Origin: a virus
Length of the DNA stretch: 26,809 nucleotides
Virus record (IMG/VR): IMGVR_UViG_3300009027_000028
Location: 1 to 26,809 of that record
Strand: one strand, 5' to 3'
Shown here: in pieces, positions 20,501-26,809 of the stretch
Layout: each line of letters starts with the position of its first letter
Numbering within the stretch: position 1 is the first letter of the stretch
Translations under genes and position numbers: made by a program
The notes under the pieces: model-generated
What the model saw: only the letters and a program-made list of their open reading frames with translations
Told to the model about the DNA's origin: nothing
The model's database searches: none

Positions 20501-22891
20501 ACCGAGCTTCGTCTTCATTGTGGAGGCTCCGTATGTCACGTTCACATACTGATCTGCTTCATTGATCTTTGAGTATTCTGCCAGAGCCTTCTTTATCGTG
20601 TCATTAATCAGAGGCGAATCCAACAAAGCCTGAAGCTGGCCAGCACTAAAACGAGCCCCTCTGTAGCTACCGTCTGGCTGTCTTGTCAGCCCTCCTTCCC
20701 CACCTACTTGATCCAGAATGTTTGTGATGGTTCTGGCTCGTTCCTTGGCTATCTTCTTCTGCTCAGAGTCGCCCATGATGACACGCTTTCCGCTCCGGTC
20801 TGTCTTGGCGACTCCCATGGCCTCCATCTCTCGGAATGTATCGTCGTCTGACAAATCGACCGCGCTATAGGTCTTGACTGGCTCGTCCATGGAGAGGTCC
20901 ACCTTCCTGCCTGCTTCCCTGCGAGCCTTGACGAGGTCTCGCATAGCAGAATCAAGCCTTCGTGACTGGCGGATCTGCTGGCCGAAGATCGGGCTCTGGA
21001 AGGCCTCATAAACGCGATCCAGTTTGCCTTTTGTGAAGCGATCAAAGACGCCCTTGAGACCTTCTGCAAAGCTGCTTCCAGAAAAGATGTAGTTGCTGTT
21101 TTTCCCTTTGATGAAGTTGGCGAAATACTCTGCCCCCATCTCCTCTAGAATGTAGTCTACCTTGGCCTGAGAAGATCCCCCCATCTTCTCTTGATACCTT
21201 TGGCTGATGTCTATCTGCTTGCCCAATCTGTTCTCGTAATCCCGAATGAAATCATTCACCTGTTCTGGTGAATACATACGGCCAATCGTGTTCTTGATTG
21301 TGCTGACCATCGCATCGAAGCCATCCAGCCGCGCCATAGCATGAAAGGTTTCATGAAGCATGGTCTGAGCGTCTGCGTTGACGTTCAGGTATACGACAGG
21401 CTTGCCGTCCTCCTCACCCAAAAACCCTGCAGCGTCCCCGAGCTTAGTTCCTTTTTGGTCAACCACGAAGTCAGGGTCCACGTGACGCACTGTAGCTGAT
21501 CCCTGTAGAAGGATCTGCTCAGCATCCATTCGAGCTATCCGGTCTTCTCGGCTAGAGATGCCAGCCAGACGCTCCCTGTCCTCCACGGACTTTGTCTCAA
21601 TCCACCTTCCGTAGTCGCTGTCCTGAGCGTTCCGCAGAGAGGCCCCAGTCAAGCCTTCGACACTCCTCCCCAACGTGGCACCGCCTGCACCAAGAACTCC
21701 GCCAGAGCCTATACCCTGAGCGAGTCCCTCGAGCCCACCAGAAGCGAGACCGATGCCTCCACCGATAGCTCCACCAATGACTGCACCAGTTGCCGCTCTG
21801 CCTGCGTAGTCTACTGGTCTGTCAAGGAACTGCAGCCTTCCTGCAAGCTTGCCTGCGATCGTATCAGGCTGATGCATGTGCACACGAGCCATTCCTCCCA
21901 GTCTGGTTGGGGTGTGAGACATCGCTTCACCAAAACCTGTGAGAAGTCCTCCTGCGACATCCAGCAGTGTCGGTGTTGCCACTGCGGCCCCGACAAGGCC
22001 TGCAGTTCCTCCACCGACGACACCTCCCGCGACAGCAGCAACAACGCCACCGGGCACCACTACATTAGCTAGTCCACCAGTGGCCTCATCTATGATCTCT
22101 GTCGCTCCCTTAACTCGGTTCTTGGCTCCCTCAATGAGTCCTCCAGTGTATTCGGAGGCGATCGATGCTGCTCGACCAGCCGCCCTGACCGGAGCCCCGA
22201 GTGTTCTTGCAGCAGCACGACTTGCTTTGGATGCGAGCTTGCCTCCCGGGACAAAGAATTTAGGATCGATGAACTCACCAGTGAGCTCGGCTGCTTGAGT
22301 GTTGATTTTGGCAAGGTCAAGTTTGGCTCCAGCCATGCCTGCCCAGTCAGCATATTCATTCCACGCCGACTTATCACCTCGCTCAATGGCACCTCGAACA
22401 TTTTGAAGCTCCTTTAATTTTACGAAATTGTTATACTGATTCGTCGTCTCGTCCTCGCTGACTCCGCCAAAAGCATCGATCTTAGATCCGATGTATCCTT
22501 TGGCCATCTGGATCAGGGTCTCAGTGTCGTAGGTGCCTCGAGCTGCTCCCTCCAGAAATGTTCTGGCAGATGTCCCCGGATCAAATATGTTGACATATGT
22601 CCGCACGGCATCTGGCAGGTTGTTAACGATTCGCGCCGCTGTGTCTACAGCAGCTTCGGCCACAACTCCGGGGACCTGACCCCAAGTCATGTCAGGACGC
22701 GCCTGCTTATAACGGACAAAGTCCTCCCGGGTCAGGGAGGACGATGGCGTTTCAGGATTGTCAAATCGAGCTACCAACTTTTCATCCGGCTCAGGGTAGT
22801 CTCGATTAATGATGTCCTTGATCCTGTCCTCAGACATCTGGTCTGGGAACTCTAAATTGACACCATAGTCCTCAAGATAGATTTTCTGCAT
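17531..22891 (-). CDS. Giant polyvalent virion protein: zincin plus ADP-ribosyltransferase-like module
   Basis: A 1786-residue protein. ATG 22891 is chosen because it abuts the upstream stop (TAATG) and the next residues, DYGVNLEFPDQMSEDRIKDI, are a typical internal-virion-protein N-terminus. Gly/Ala-rich hydrophobic stretches at about 271-318 and 366-418 could cross a membrane during ejection. HETFH at 513-517 is an HExxH zinc-protease motif, with Glu584/588 as the possible third ligand. Residues about 990-1299 match the phage ADP-ribosyltransferase-like module: YHGSPHKFDEFSL (His996), GYGLYFAED (Tyr1024), and a late NYVAFNDADIKI. Another conserved-looking module lies at about 1368-1468 (KKAFIMMADRMKVGEY, ELRGGPDHPDL, GTIAWA). 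RFSP/RFSA tetrapeptides separate modules. Phages inject such polyvalent proteins with their DNA; the targets are unknown. Confidence 0.75.
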   Translation of the reverse strand: MQKIYLEDYGVNLEFPDQMSEDRIKDIINRDYPEPDEKLVARFDNPETPSSSLTREDFVRYKQARPDMTWGQVPGVVAEAAVDTAARIVNNLPDAVRTYVNIFDPGTSARTFLEGAARGTYDTETLIQMAKGYIGSKIDAFGGVSEDETTNQYNNFVKLKELQNVRGAIERGDKSAWNEYADWAGMAGAKLDLAKINTQAAELTGEFIDPKFFVPGGKLASKASRAAARTLGAPVRAAGRAASIASEYTGGLIEGAKNRVKGATEIIDEATGGLANVVVPGGVVAAVAGGVVGGGTAGLVGAAVATPTLLDVAGGLLTGFGEAMSHTPTRLGGMARVHMHQPDTIAGKLAGRLQFLDRPVDYAGRAATGAVIGGAIGGGIGLASGGLEGLAQGIGSGGVLGAGGATLGRSVEGLTGASLRNAQDSDYGRWIETKSVEDRERLAGISSREDRIARMDAEQILLQGSATVRHVDPDFVVDQKGTKLGDAAGFLGEEDGKPVVYLNVNADAQTMLHETFHAMARLDGFDAMVSTIKNTIGRMYSPEQVNDFIRDYENRLGKQIDISQRYQEKMGGSSQAKVDYILEEMGAEYFANFIKGKNSNYIFSGSSFAEGLKGVFDRFTKGKLDRVYEAFQSPIFGQQIRQSRRLDSAMRDLVKARREAGRKVDLSMDEPVKTYSAVDLSDDDTFREMEAMGVAKTDRSGKRVIMGDSEQKKIAKERARTITNILDQVGGEGGLTRQPDGSYRGARFSAGQLQALLDSPLINDTIKKALAEYSKINEADQYVNVTYGASTMKTKLGKTRAKNLPISNRNALLYDIVVSPITGTITTRVLDMSLTESKASRLYNQTAEMQKIFGSEAQMFLDLHSYINALRSGEKRTAEVLGSQRKSDFLNKILSVRNVKGNPEVPEGTMTARQRRLFEGGKDFPWRSFRLDRIVALQQKEGRPIVSFSESAYQRAQTHFTPIGGSRTVSDKPYSMAANGGFTTAPGTIRFVPAYHGSPHKFDEFSLSKIGTGEGATAYGYGLYFAEDRKVADHYRNTLTPDMVVNNELMPPGWEFNVGPLEADLHSYIKSYFQRVKEGLDTDYVRQQVEYSIFRLKDSVNEPVIRLMDFYERNKGASKDSITEPKGNLYEVDFDADESTLIKWDENYDNQSDFVKSSIDRMAESLGVTRDNYKSFLDESERLAEAALLQDDPQHPDSLAFDTFYRSKELKMAKLFEQIHGTYSFDERPMRKSLTGQKIYAALEFVGDSIKDRQKNASDLLNVYGIKGINYKDGMSRKASGEEVQTFNYVAFNDADIKIKTRNGEEINISRRDEPAQGAGVRFSPAADRPSIVQRKLNDPSESGTILNGVVSLTPGVMARFSPATNDPGYDIKQLAGKKAFIMMADRMKVGEYTARSGRVFELRGGPDHPDLADNQGTIAWAVEGGSIASQLERAIRQTDGIGLVVLQKEESVAGNKTYSEVMLEEFKYDMQQNPQIKKDLPQILKKASAMIQKKAKAERLKSNKLEAEKAKAKGKKFTPKGPSKWESFEFKSIEHIEEALPEMTFGGRKTMWQQVASNDYKKKYGGIFWKDMYDKLNAYKDDQGYRTGDIVKVIQFDKSAPTPIINPKDLGLPVHPAYQYGVLGKSISNIKGRMSAFDLLRDSFTNRIDEESGIMKPGQQITPEGKIGANVSRVMALKGLTEEAMQPVLTEASLDPRSYKSPVKLRSDYGVARTKQQEQIRSEANRFSPQRSLNNRGGAIYTTPEGHRAVQTSSRAGVRVYGPTGRRIGPVFQSVEAAERHLSQQ

Positions 22892-24315
22892 TATCGTGAT
22901 TCCAATTGACCCGACATTCCGTAGGTGAGAGTTTTGTCCACAGAGCCCTGTGCTTGACCTGACCACATCCCTGACGGCTGCTGCCAAGAGATTAGAGCTG
23001 CGTTCTTAGCCAATCCCCTCTCAACTTTCTTCAGTAATGTCTCAAGTGCTGTTTTATTGGATGATGACAGTGACCAGAATTTGGTTGGGTCTCTGATAAT
23101 AGACTTGAGCAACTCTTGTTCAGTATCAGTTACAGCACCCGGTCCTACGATCTCTTTACGCAAAGCTCCCTGCAGCGCCCCCTGAAGAACTCCTGCTTCA
23201 CTCCTTAGATCAAGCGATGTCCAAGGAGAGTCCATCTCGTTGATCTCAAGAAGTCGCTTAATTCCTGTTTGCGCCTCAGTAGCTGATATAAGAACTTCCC
23301 TGAAGTCTTTGGCGATTTCAGGACTAGGTGCAACTCCATATCCAGTGACCGTGCTGGCCCCTATCTCGCGCTCAAGCTTCATAAGGGAAATCTGATCCGA
23401 TGGAGTCAGCTTGTCCTGTTTAGCGTAGAGCATCTCATATAGATTCTTTGCTTGCGTGGGGTATTTTTCAGCGAGCTCAGGGATGTTCTCAGAGACACGC
23501 TTCATCACTTCCTTGCTGGTCTCAAGCCTAGTGTCACCCTCTGCAGCCTGAATTCTGAGAATGTCTAAGTCTCTGGCTGCTTTCTGGACCTCTGGTGAGG
23601 GCTCAAGTGCTGGCTCAGGTTCCATGGGGCTCTGCGGCTGGGGTGCAGGTGAAGGTGTTTCGGTGTCTGTGATTTGTCTAGGGCCGAGTCTACCACCTCT
23701 CCTCATAGCTTTCATCTCCTCTCTCATCTGAATTTCTGGAGACCTCCCAGACGGCTTAGAGGGAGCAAAGGTGTCTTGCAACGACATTACTGGGACTCTG
23801 TCTGGATCGTATTGTTCAGCAAAAGCCCTAGCTCTAAATCGCTCCTCAGTGGTCCTACCTGTTGGTTTTGATGGAAACTTAAACTTCGGCCTAAACTCTC
23901 CCTGCTGCGCTTGAATCAGTCTCTGCTCTGCTGCTGTGATTTCTGGCCCGAAGTCTCTTTGGACCTGCTGTGGCTGGAATGCTCGCAGCATATCAGAATA
24001 AAAGCCTTGAGCCTCTTCTTTCTCACGCTGAGCTGCGATCTGTGGATACATCTGAGCATAAGCAGCCAGCTCTGATGCTTCCATGCCTTTAAGAAGATCC
24101 TGATCGGCCCCGAGTGCTGTCAATGCCTCTACAGTCCCTTTCTTGAACTGTTCACGCCTCTTCATCTCCTCTTTGCGTTCAGAAAACTTCTTGATCCCCT
24201 CACCGAGGCTTGCACCAAATCCTGCGATACCTGCACCGAGAAGTTCTCCAACTCGAGACCTCTCGGTAGGCTGGACGATTCCCTGTCCTTGATATGTCTG
24301 CTGTGAAAATGCCAT
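22891..24315 (-). CDS. Helix-rich internal virion / structural protein
   Basis: A 474-residue protein rich in charged helices (SERKEEMKRREQFKKG; EREIGASTVTGYG) with a Pro-rich linker (about 225-250, PSPAPQPQSPMEPEPALEPS). The C-terminal part, EIVGPGAVTDTEQELLKSII then TKFWSLSSSNKTALETLLKK, is a pattern I associate with phage internal or ejection proteins (GxGAxSdxEqxLL...DPTxxxSL). Its stop overlaps the giant gene's ATG, so both are probably made in similar amounts and packaged together. The N-terminus (GELLGAGIAGFGASLGEGI) is a short amphipathic Gly/Ala helix that may insert in membranes. Confidence 0.6.
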   Translation of the reverse strand: MAFSQQTYQGQGIVQPTERSRVGELLGAGIAGFGASLGEGIKKFSERKEEMKRREQFKKGTVEALTALGADQDLLKGMEASELAAYAQMYPQIAAQREKEEAQGFYSDMLRAFQPQQVQRDFGPEITAAEQRLIQAQQGEFRPKFKFPSKPTGRTTEERFRARAFAEQYDPDRVPVMSLQDTFAPSKPSGRSPEIQMREEMKAMRRGGRLGPRQITDTETPSPAPQPQSPMEPEPALEPSPEVQKAARDLDILRIQAAEGDTRLETSKEVMKRVSENIPELAEKYPTQAKNLYEMLYAKQDKLTPSDQISLMKLEREIGASTVTGYGVAPSPEIAKDFREVLISATEAQTGIKRLLEINEMDSPWTSLDLRSEAGVLQGALQGALRKEIVGPGAVTDTEQELLKSIIRDPTKFWSLSSSNKTALETLLKKVERGLAKNAALISWQQPSGMWSGQAQGSVDKTLTYGMSGQLESR

Positions 24316-24319
24316 AACT

Positions 24320-25393
24320 TTATCCGATCAGTTTCTTAATACGTGAGTCCATCCACTTTTTTATGGAAGGCTTGAGCCACTCATTCTTTGACAGCCAGCC
24401 AGCGAATCGTTGACCGTGCTTAATGTAAAGATTCCTGAACCATCCCGGAGAATCATTGAGAAGCCACTCCCGGAACAATACCCACATAGGATTACTTATC
24501 CCGTAAACCTCACGAGCAACCCAGCACTCAGGAGGAGCAGCAGACGGACGGCCTGCAAATCCACCAAGGATGCTTCCCGCTGCCTGTAGGCCTGCTCCGG
24601 CAACTCCTGCTCGAGCATTGGCAGATGCTATGCTCGCATTAAGTGCAGCATTGTAGTTACCAGCGGCCAGACTGCCAGCATAGGCTGACTCTGGGTTGAA
24701 GACCTGCTGCGGAGCCATTCCTTGACCTTGTGCAGCGAGGCCTTGACCAGCAGCGATACCCACTCCGGGTCTACCGAGAATAGCCATGAACGGATCTGCA
24801 GCAGTGGCTGCGTTTAAGCCTACCATCTGCTGTGCGAAGGCCTGCCGCCGTCTCTGTAGCTGCTCAGCCTGCAGACCCTTGACAAGGGATTCCTGACTGA
24901 TGTCTGACACGCCAAAACCCATTCCACGAGCAGCCTGAGCCCCTCGGACCTGCTGCTCAAGCTCTCTGGCCATAGATGGAGGCAGAGATGCTCCTGCAGC
25001 CAGTTCCTGCTGTGCCTGCCTGTTCAACTCTGACATCAACGCAGCCTGCTCAGGATTGGCCTGCCTGAAGGCCTCAGTGGCCCTCTGACCGAGTCTCTCG
25101 ACTGCAGCGATGTCTCCTTCTCGAGTTACATCAAGGCCAGCCACATCGGCTCTGGCGAGCCCGGGCATAATGTCTTGTTGATACAGCTCAAGTAAACCGG
25201 GCTGACCTTCGCTTCCGCGCATGAGATCCCTCAAGACCTGCAGGTTCAGGCGGGCCTCTGCTGGCCTGCCATATTCCTGACTGGCTTCAGCAGCAAACAG
25301 GTCAGGGGCCAAATCTATTTGAGCCTCTAGTGTCTCGCGTGTCTCCTTGCCATAATCCCGAGGCGGAGGTGCCTCTGCGCTATACATTCCCAT
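24320..25393 (-). CDS. Internal virion/structural protein with CFI-box-like C-terminus
   Basis: A 357-residue protein. Residues 1-270 are Ala/Gln/Gly-rich helices and turns (RQAQQELAAGASLPPSMARE; GQGLAAQGQGMAPQ), as in phage internal or tail-needle-like proteins. The last 70 residues differ: CWVAREVYGISNPMW, then FREWLLNDSPGWF, then HGQRFAGWL, then IKKWMDSRI. This matches the shape of C-terminal CFI-box-like domains (C-[FW]-[IV]-A-x-x-[AV]-Y-G ... R-x-W/F ... Y ... G) that are appended to unrelated proteins, including phage proteins. Its role is unknown. The gene overlaps the upstream one by 14 bases and sits four bases before the next. Confidence 0.6.
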   Translation of the reverse strand: MGMYSAEAPPPRDYGKETRETLEAQIDLAPDLFAAEASQEYGRPAEARLNLQVLRDLMRGSEGQPGLLELYQQDIMPGLARADVAGLDVTREGDIAAVERLGQRATEAFRQANPEQAALMSELNRQAQQELAAGASLPPSMARELEQQVRGAQAARGMGFGVSDISQESLVKGLQAEQLQRRRQAFAQQMVGLNAATAADPFMAILGRPGVGIAAGQGLAAQGQGMAPQQVFNPESAYAGSLAAGNYNAALNASIASANARAGVAGAGLQAAGSILGGFAGRPSAAPPECWVAREVYGISNPMWVLFREWLLNDSPGWFRNLYIKHGQRFAGWLSKNEWLKPSIKKWMDSRIKKLIG

Positions 25394-25820
25394 GGTAGTT
25401 GTCTTGTTGGTATTCTCTGTGCAATTGGCTAAACTCTCTCATCGCATTCCACCCGCCACATAGGTAGACGACTGCGAAGATCACCTCGTGGTAGTGGCTC
25501 TTCAAAACATCCGAGTGGACTCTCTTGACCTCGTCCTCGGACTGCTCCCATCTGTTCGCATCGAGCCACGCACTGCAGCTCACAATTATTATTGGCATGA
25601 GGAAGTTACTGTGGGCCTGATAAAACGGGTTGGAGCTCAGCTCCAGCATCCACTTCAACTCAGCCTCAATAAGCTTCTCATCAGACTCCACCTTCCCGAG
25701 GTCGATCATGTCGTCAATGTCATGTGACCTCTCGGCAAACATTTGAACAAAGTCCCACGCTTTCTCGTTGTTATGAGTCAGCCTTAGGAAGTCGCTCTTT
25801 ATGGAGTAGTCAAAATTCAT
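25380..25820 (-). CDS. Conserved phage hypothetical protein (146 aa)
   Basis: A 146-residue helical protein. FLRLTHNNEKAWDFVQMFAE, then HDIDDMIDLGK, then WMLELSSNPFYQAHSNFLMP, then WLDANRWEQSEDE and SDVLKSHYHEVIFAVVYLCGG fit a small phage protein I recall next to fibre and internal-protein genes (pattern NEKAvdFl...hxxDDlID...NPFYxxxxxxLxP...wxxANrfE). Its function is unknown. The acidic DDxxD-like motif (residues 36-40) could bind a metal. It overlaps the fibre-like gene as ATGA and its downstream neighbour by 14 bases. Confidence 0.65.
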   Translation of the reverse strand: MNFDYSIKSDFLRLTHNNEKAWDFVQMFAERSHDIDDMIDLGKVESDEKLIEAELKWMLELSSNPFYQAHSNFLMPIIIVSCSAWLDANRWEQSEDEVKRVHSDVLKSHYHEVIFAVVYLCGGWNAMREFSQLHREYQQDNYHGNV

Positions 25821-26806
25821 CGGTGACCAATAAGTTCAAAGTAGGCCTTGTCCCCGTTACCTGCTGCATGCCCACTACGCATCACCCATCTTAACTTAAT
25901 GATTCCACTCTCAAGCCTTGGCACTTTAATCAATGATCGAGAAAACTCAGTGCGATCTACTGCGCTGACTTGATGACTCCATTTCGTGATCAGTGGGATA
26001 TACTTTGAGCCATCATAGACCCCGAGAGAAACGTGGCTTCCCTCTACGGGGAGCAGTTCGACAGAGATCAAAAGCTCGTTAACATCTGTGTCGAAGTCGC
26101 TGATCCCGGAAGAGTATGCTGCGTTGATAGCGACAGTATTGATGCTGAAGTCAGAATAAAATCCATCGTTCAGGCCAGATGCGCCTCCACCTACAATAGC
26201 AGTGGTGTAATCGATCCCGCTAAGTCTCCAGTCAGACCAAATCGATGATTGAGATGTCGCAGGTGGACTTTCAGCAATTACAACACCATCACTTGACCAA
26301 GTTGATGAAGTTGAGAATGTGCTTTTACCAACGGTGTCGTGCAGCTTGTATGAGTTGCTTGTCTGCGACTGCCATGAAGCGACTCCGCCAGAAGCGACAA
26401 TGATCTGATTGTCTAGGCCAGCGGATATTTGATCGACTGTAATCGTCCCAACGCCTGCCTGAGCTGACCACTCTGGGTTCGCTCCAGCCCCTTTAGTCTT
26501 CAGGAACTGTCCGTCAGTCCCCGGGGATAGCTTCACGAGATCGCCGTCCGCATTATAATACAATAGCTGACCATGAGTCCCCGCCTCTAGCTTTGTCAGG
26601 CTGAGATTGTGATCATTGATCTTGCTGTTTATGTTGATCCCCTGCTCGAGTTTGACAGTAGTCACAGATCCGTCTGCTATCTGCGCGGAGCTGACAGAAC
26701 CTTCCAAAGTGATGGCAGGGGCTCCAAGCAGGTTAAGCTTCGGGTATGTGATCTTCTCGCCTTCAGAGAAGGTGTATCCTTTTCCAACTACAACTGAGAG
26801 TGCCAT
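25817..26806 (-). CDS. Tail fibre / virion adsorption-type protein
   Basis: A 329-residue protein whose ATG is only three bases from the window edge; the start may be genuine, but upstream context is missing. The N-terminus (GEKITYPKLNLLGAPAITLEG) is typical of phage fibre proteins. It is followed by short Ser/Thr/Gly beta repeats: TLEGSVSSAQIADGSVTTVK, AGTHGQLLYYNADGDLVKL and SPGTDGQFLKTKGAGANPEW. The SVSSAQIADGSVTTVKLE and GQLLYYNADGD/GQFLKTKGAG units are fibre-like beta motifs. The C-terminal half, with FSRSLIKVPRLESGIIKLRW, is probably a globular lectin-like or jelly-roll head. It would sit at the host-contact end of the virion. A head-decoration protein is less likely. Confidence 0.65.
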   Translation of the reverse strand: MALSVVVGKGYTFSEGEKITYPKLNLLGAPAITLEGSVSSAQIADGSVTTVKLEQGININSKINDHNLSLTKLEAGTHGQLLYYNADGDLVKLSPGTDGQFLKTKGAGANPEWSAQAGVGTITVDQISAGLDNQIIVASGGVASWQSQTSNSYKLHDTVGKSTFSTSSTWSSDGVVIAESPPATSQSSIWSDWRLSGIDYTTAIVGGGASGLNDGFYSDFSINTVAINAAYSSGISDFDTDVNELLISVELLPVEGSHVSLGVYDGSKYIPLITKWSHQVSAVDRTEFSRSLIKVPRLESGIIKLRWVMRSGHAAGNGDKAYFELIGHR

Positions 26807-26809
26807 AAT

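Noticed and set aside
22892-22987. Extended N-terminus of the giant protein starting at 22987.
   Set aside because: The extra 32 residues lie wholly inside the upstream gene in another frame. The TAATG junction and the typical EFPDxMS start support ATG 22891.
1-26809. tRNA genes, CRISPR arrays, integrase/att sites or insertion sequences.
   Set aside because: No cloverleaf with a GGTTCRA-type arm, no regularly spaced repeats, and no integrase or transposase motifs were found in the gaps or frames.

Overview
This window looks like a contiguous piece of a tailed double-stranded DNA bacteriophage genome (Caudoviricetes), probably infecting a Gram-negative bacterium. The evidence is a complete large terminase and portal gene, a phage replication and recombination operon, a signal-peptide-bearing cell wall hydrolase, tail-fibre-like and internal-virion-like proteins, almost no intergenic DNA, and frequent 4-base ATGA start/stop overlaps. 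There is no integrase, tRNA, CRISPR array or insertion sequence. Capsid, tail-tube and tail-completion genes are not seen and probably lie outside the window. A podovirus-like virion is plausible from the portal and the large internal-virion-type proteins, but this is inference.

The layout has four transcription blocks. Block 1 (1-4053, + strand) starts with a structured leader, then a ParB/Srx-like DGQHR protein, a beta-helix-like protein, a chain of tiny overlapping genes (30, 34, 59 and 26 codons), small unknown proteins, a secreted SleB-type hydrolase and a helix-turn-helix protein. Block 2 (14374 down to 4028, - strand) is the replication and packaging operon. In transcription order it holds an unknown protein, an Hjc-like resolvase, an SSB-like OB protein, a RecE/RecB-like exonuclease, an unknown protein, an O-like winged-helix initiator, a DnaB helicase, a dNMP kinase, a second small PD-(D/E)XK protein, a probable small terminase, a small basic protein, the large terminase, the portal and an 87-residue protein. 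Block 3 (14608-17359, + strand) is a four-gene glycan cassette: a GT-B glycosyltransferase, a SAM methyltransferase, a possible GT42/DUF115-like protein and a GT-A-like glycosyltransferase. Block 4 (26806 down to 17531, - strand) is a virion operon: a fibre-like protein, a conserved phage protein, two helix-rich structural proteins and a 1786-residue polyvalent protein with a zinc-protease motif and an ADP-ribosyltransferase-like module.

The main non-coding signals are as follows. Five GTCGC/CGAC elements alternate in orientation at 10-11 base steps inside the initiator gene, next to an AT-rich tract; this is a lambda-like in-gene origin candidate. A 188-base gap between the small and large terminase genes holds a perfect 10-base inverted repeat around a G/C run and is a pac/cos candidate. 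The 233-base divergent region between blocks 2 and 3 has nested inverted repeats. A strong 11-bp-arm hairpin lies between the convergent blocks 3 and 4.

Working model: the early/middle operon (block 2) melts the origin, loads helicase, processes recombination intermediates and feeds packaging. Block 4 makes the adsorption and ejected proteins. Block 1 carries lysis and small accessory functions. Block 3 is a cargo-like cassette that may decorate the virion or the host surface. All functions are assigned by reading translated motifs by eye; no database search was possible.
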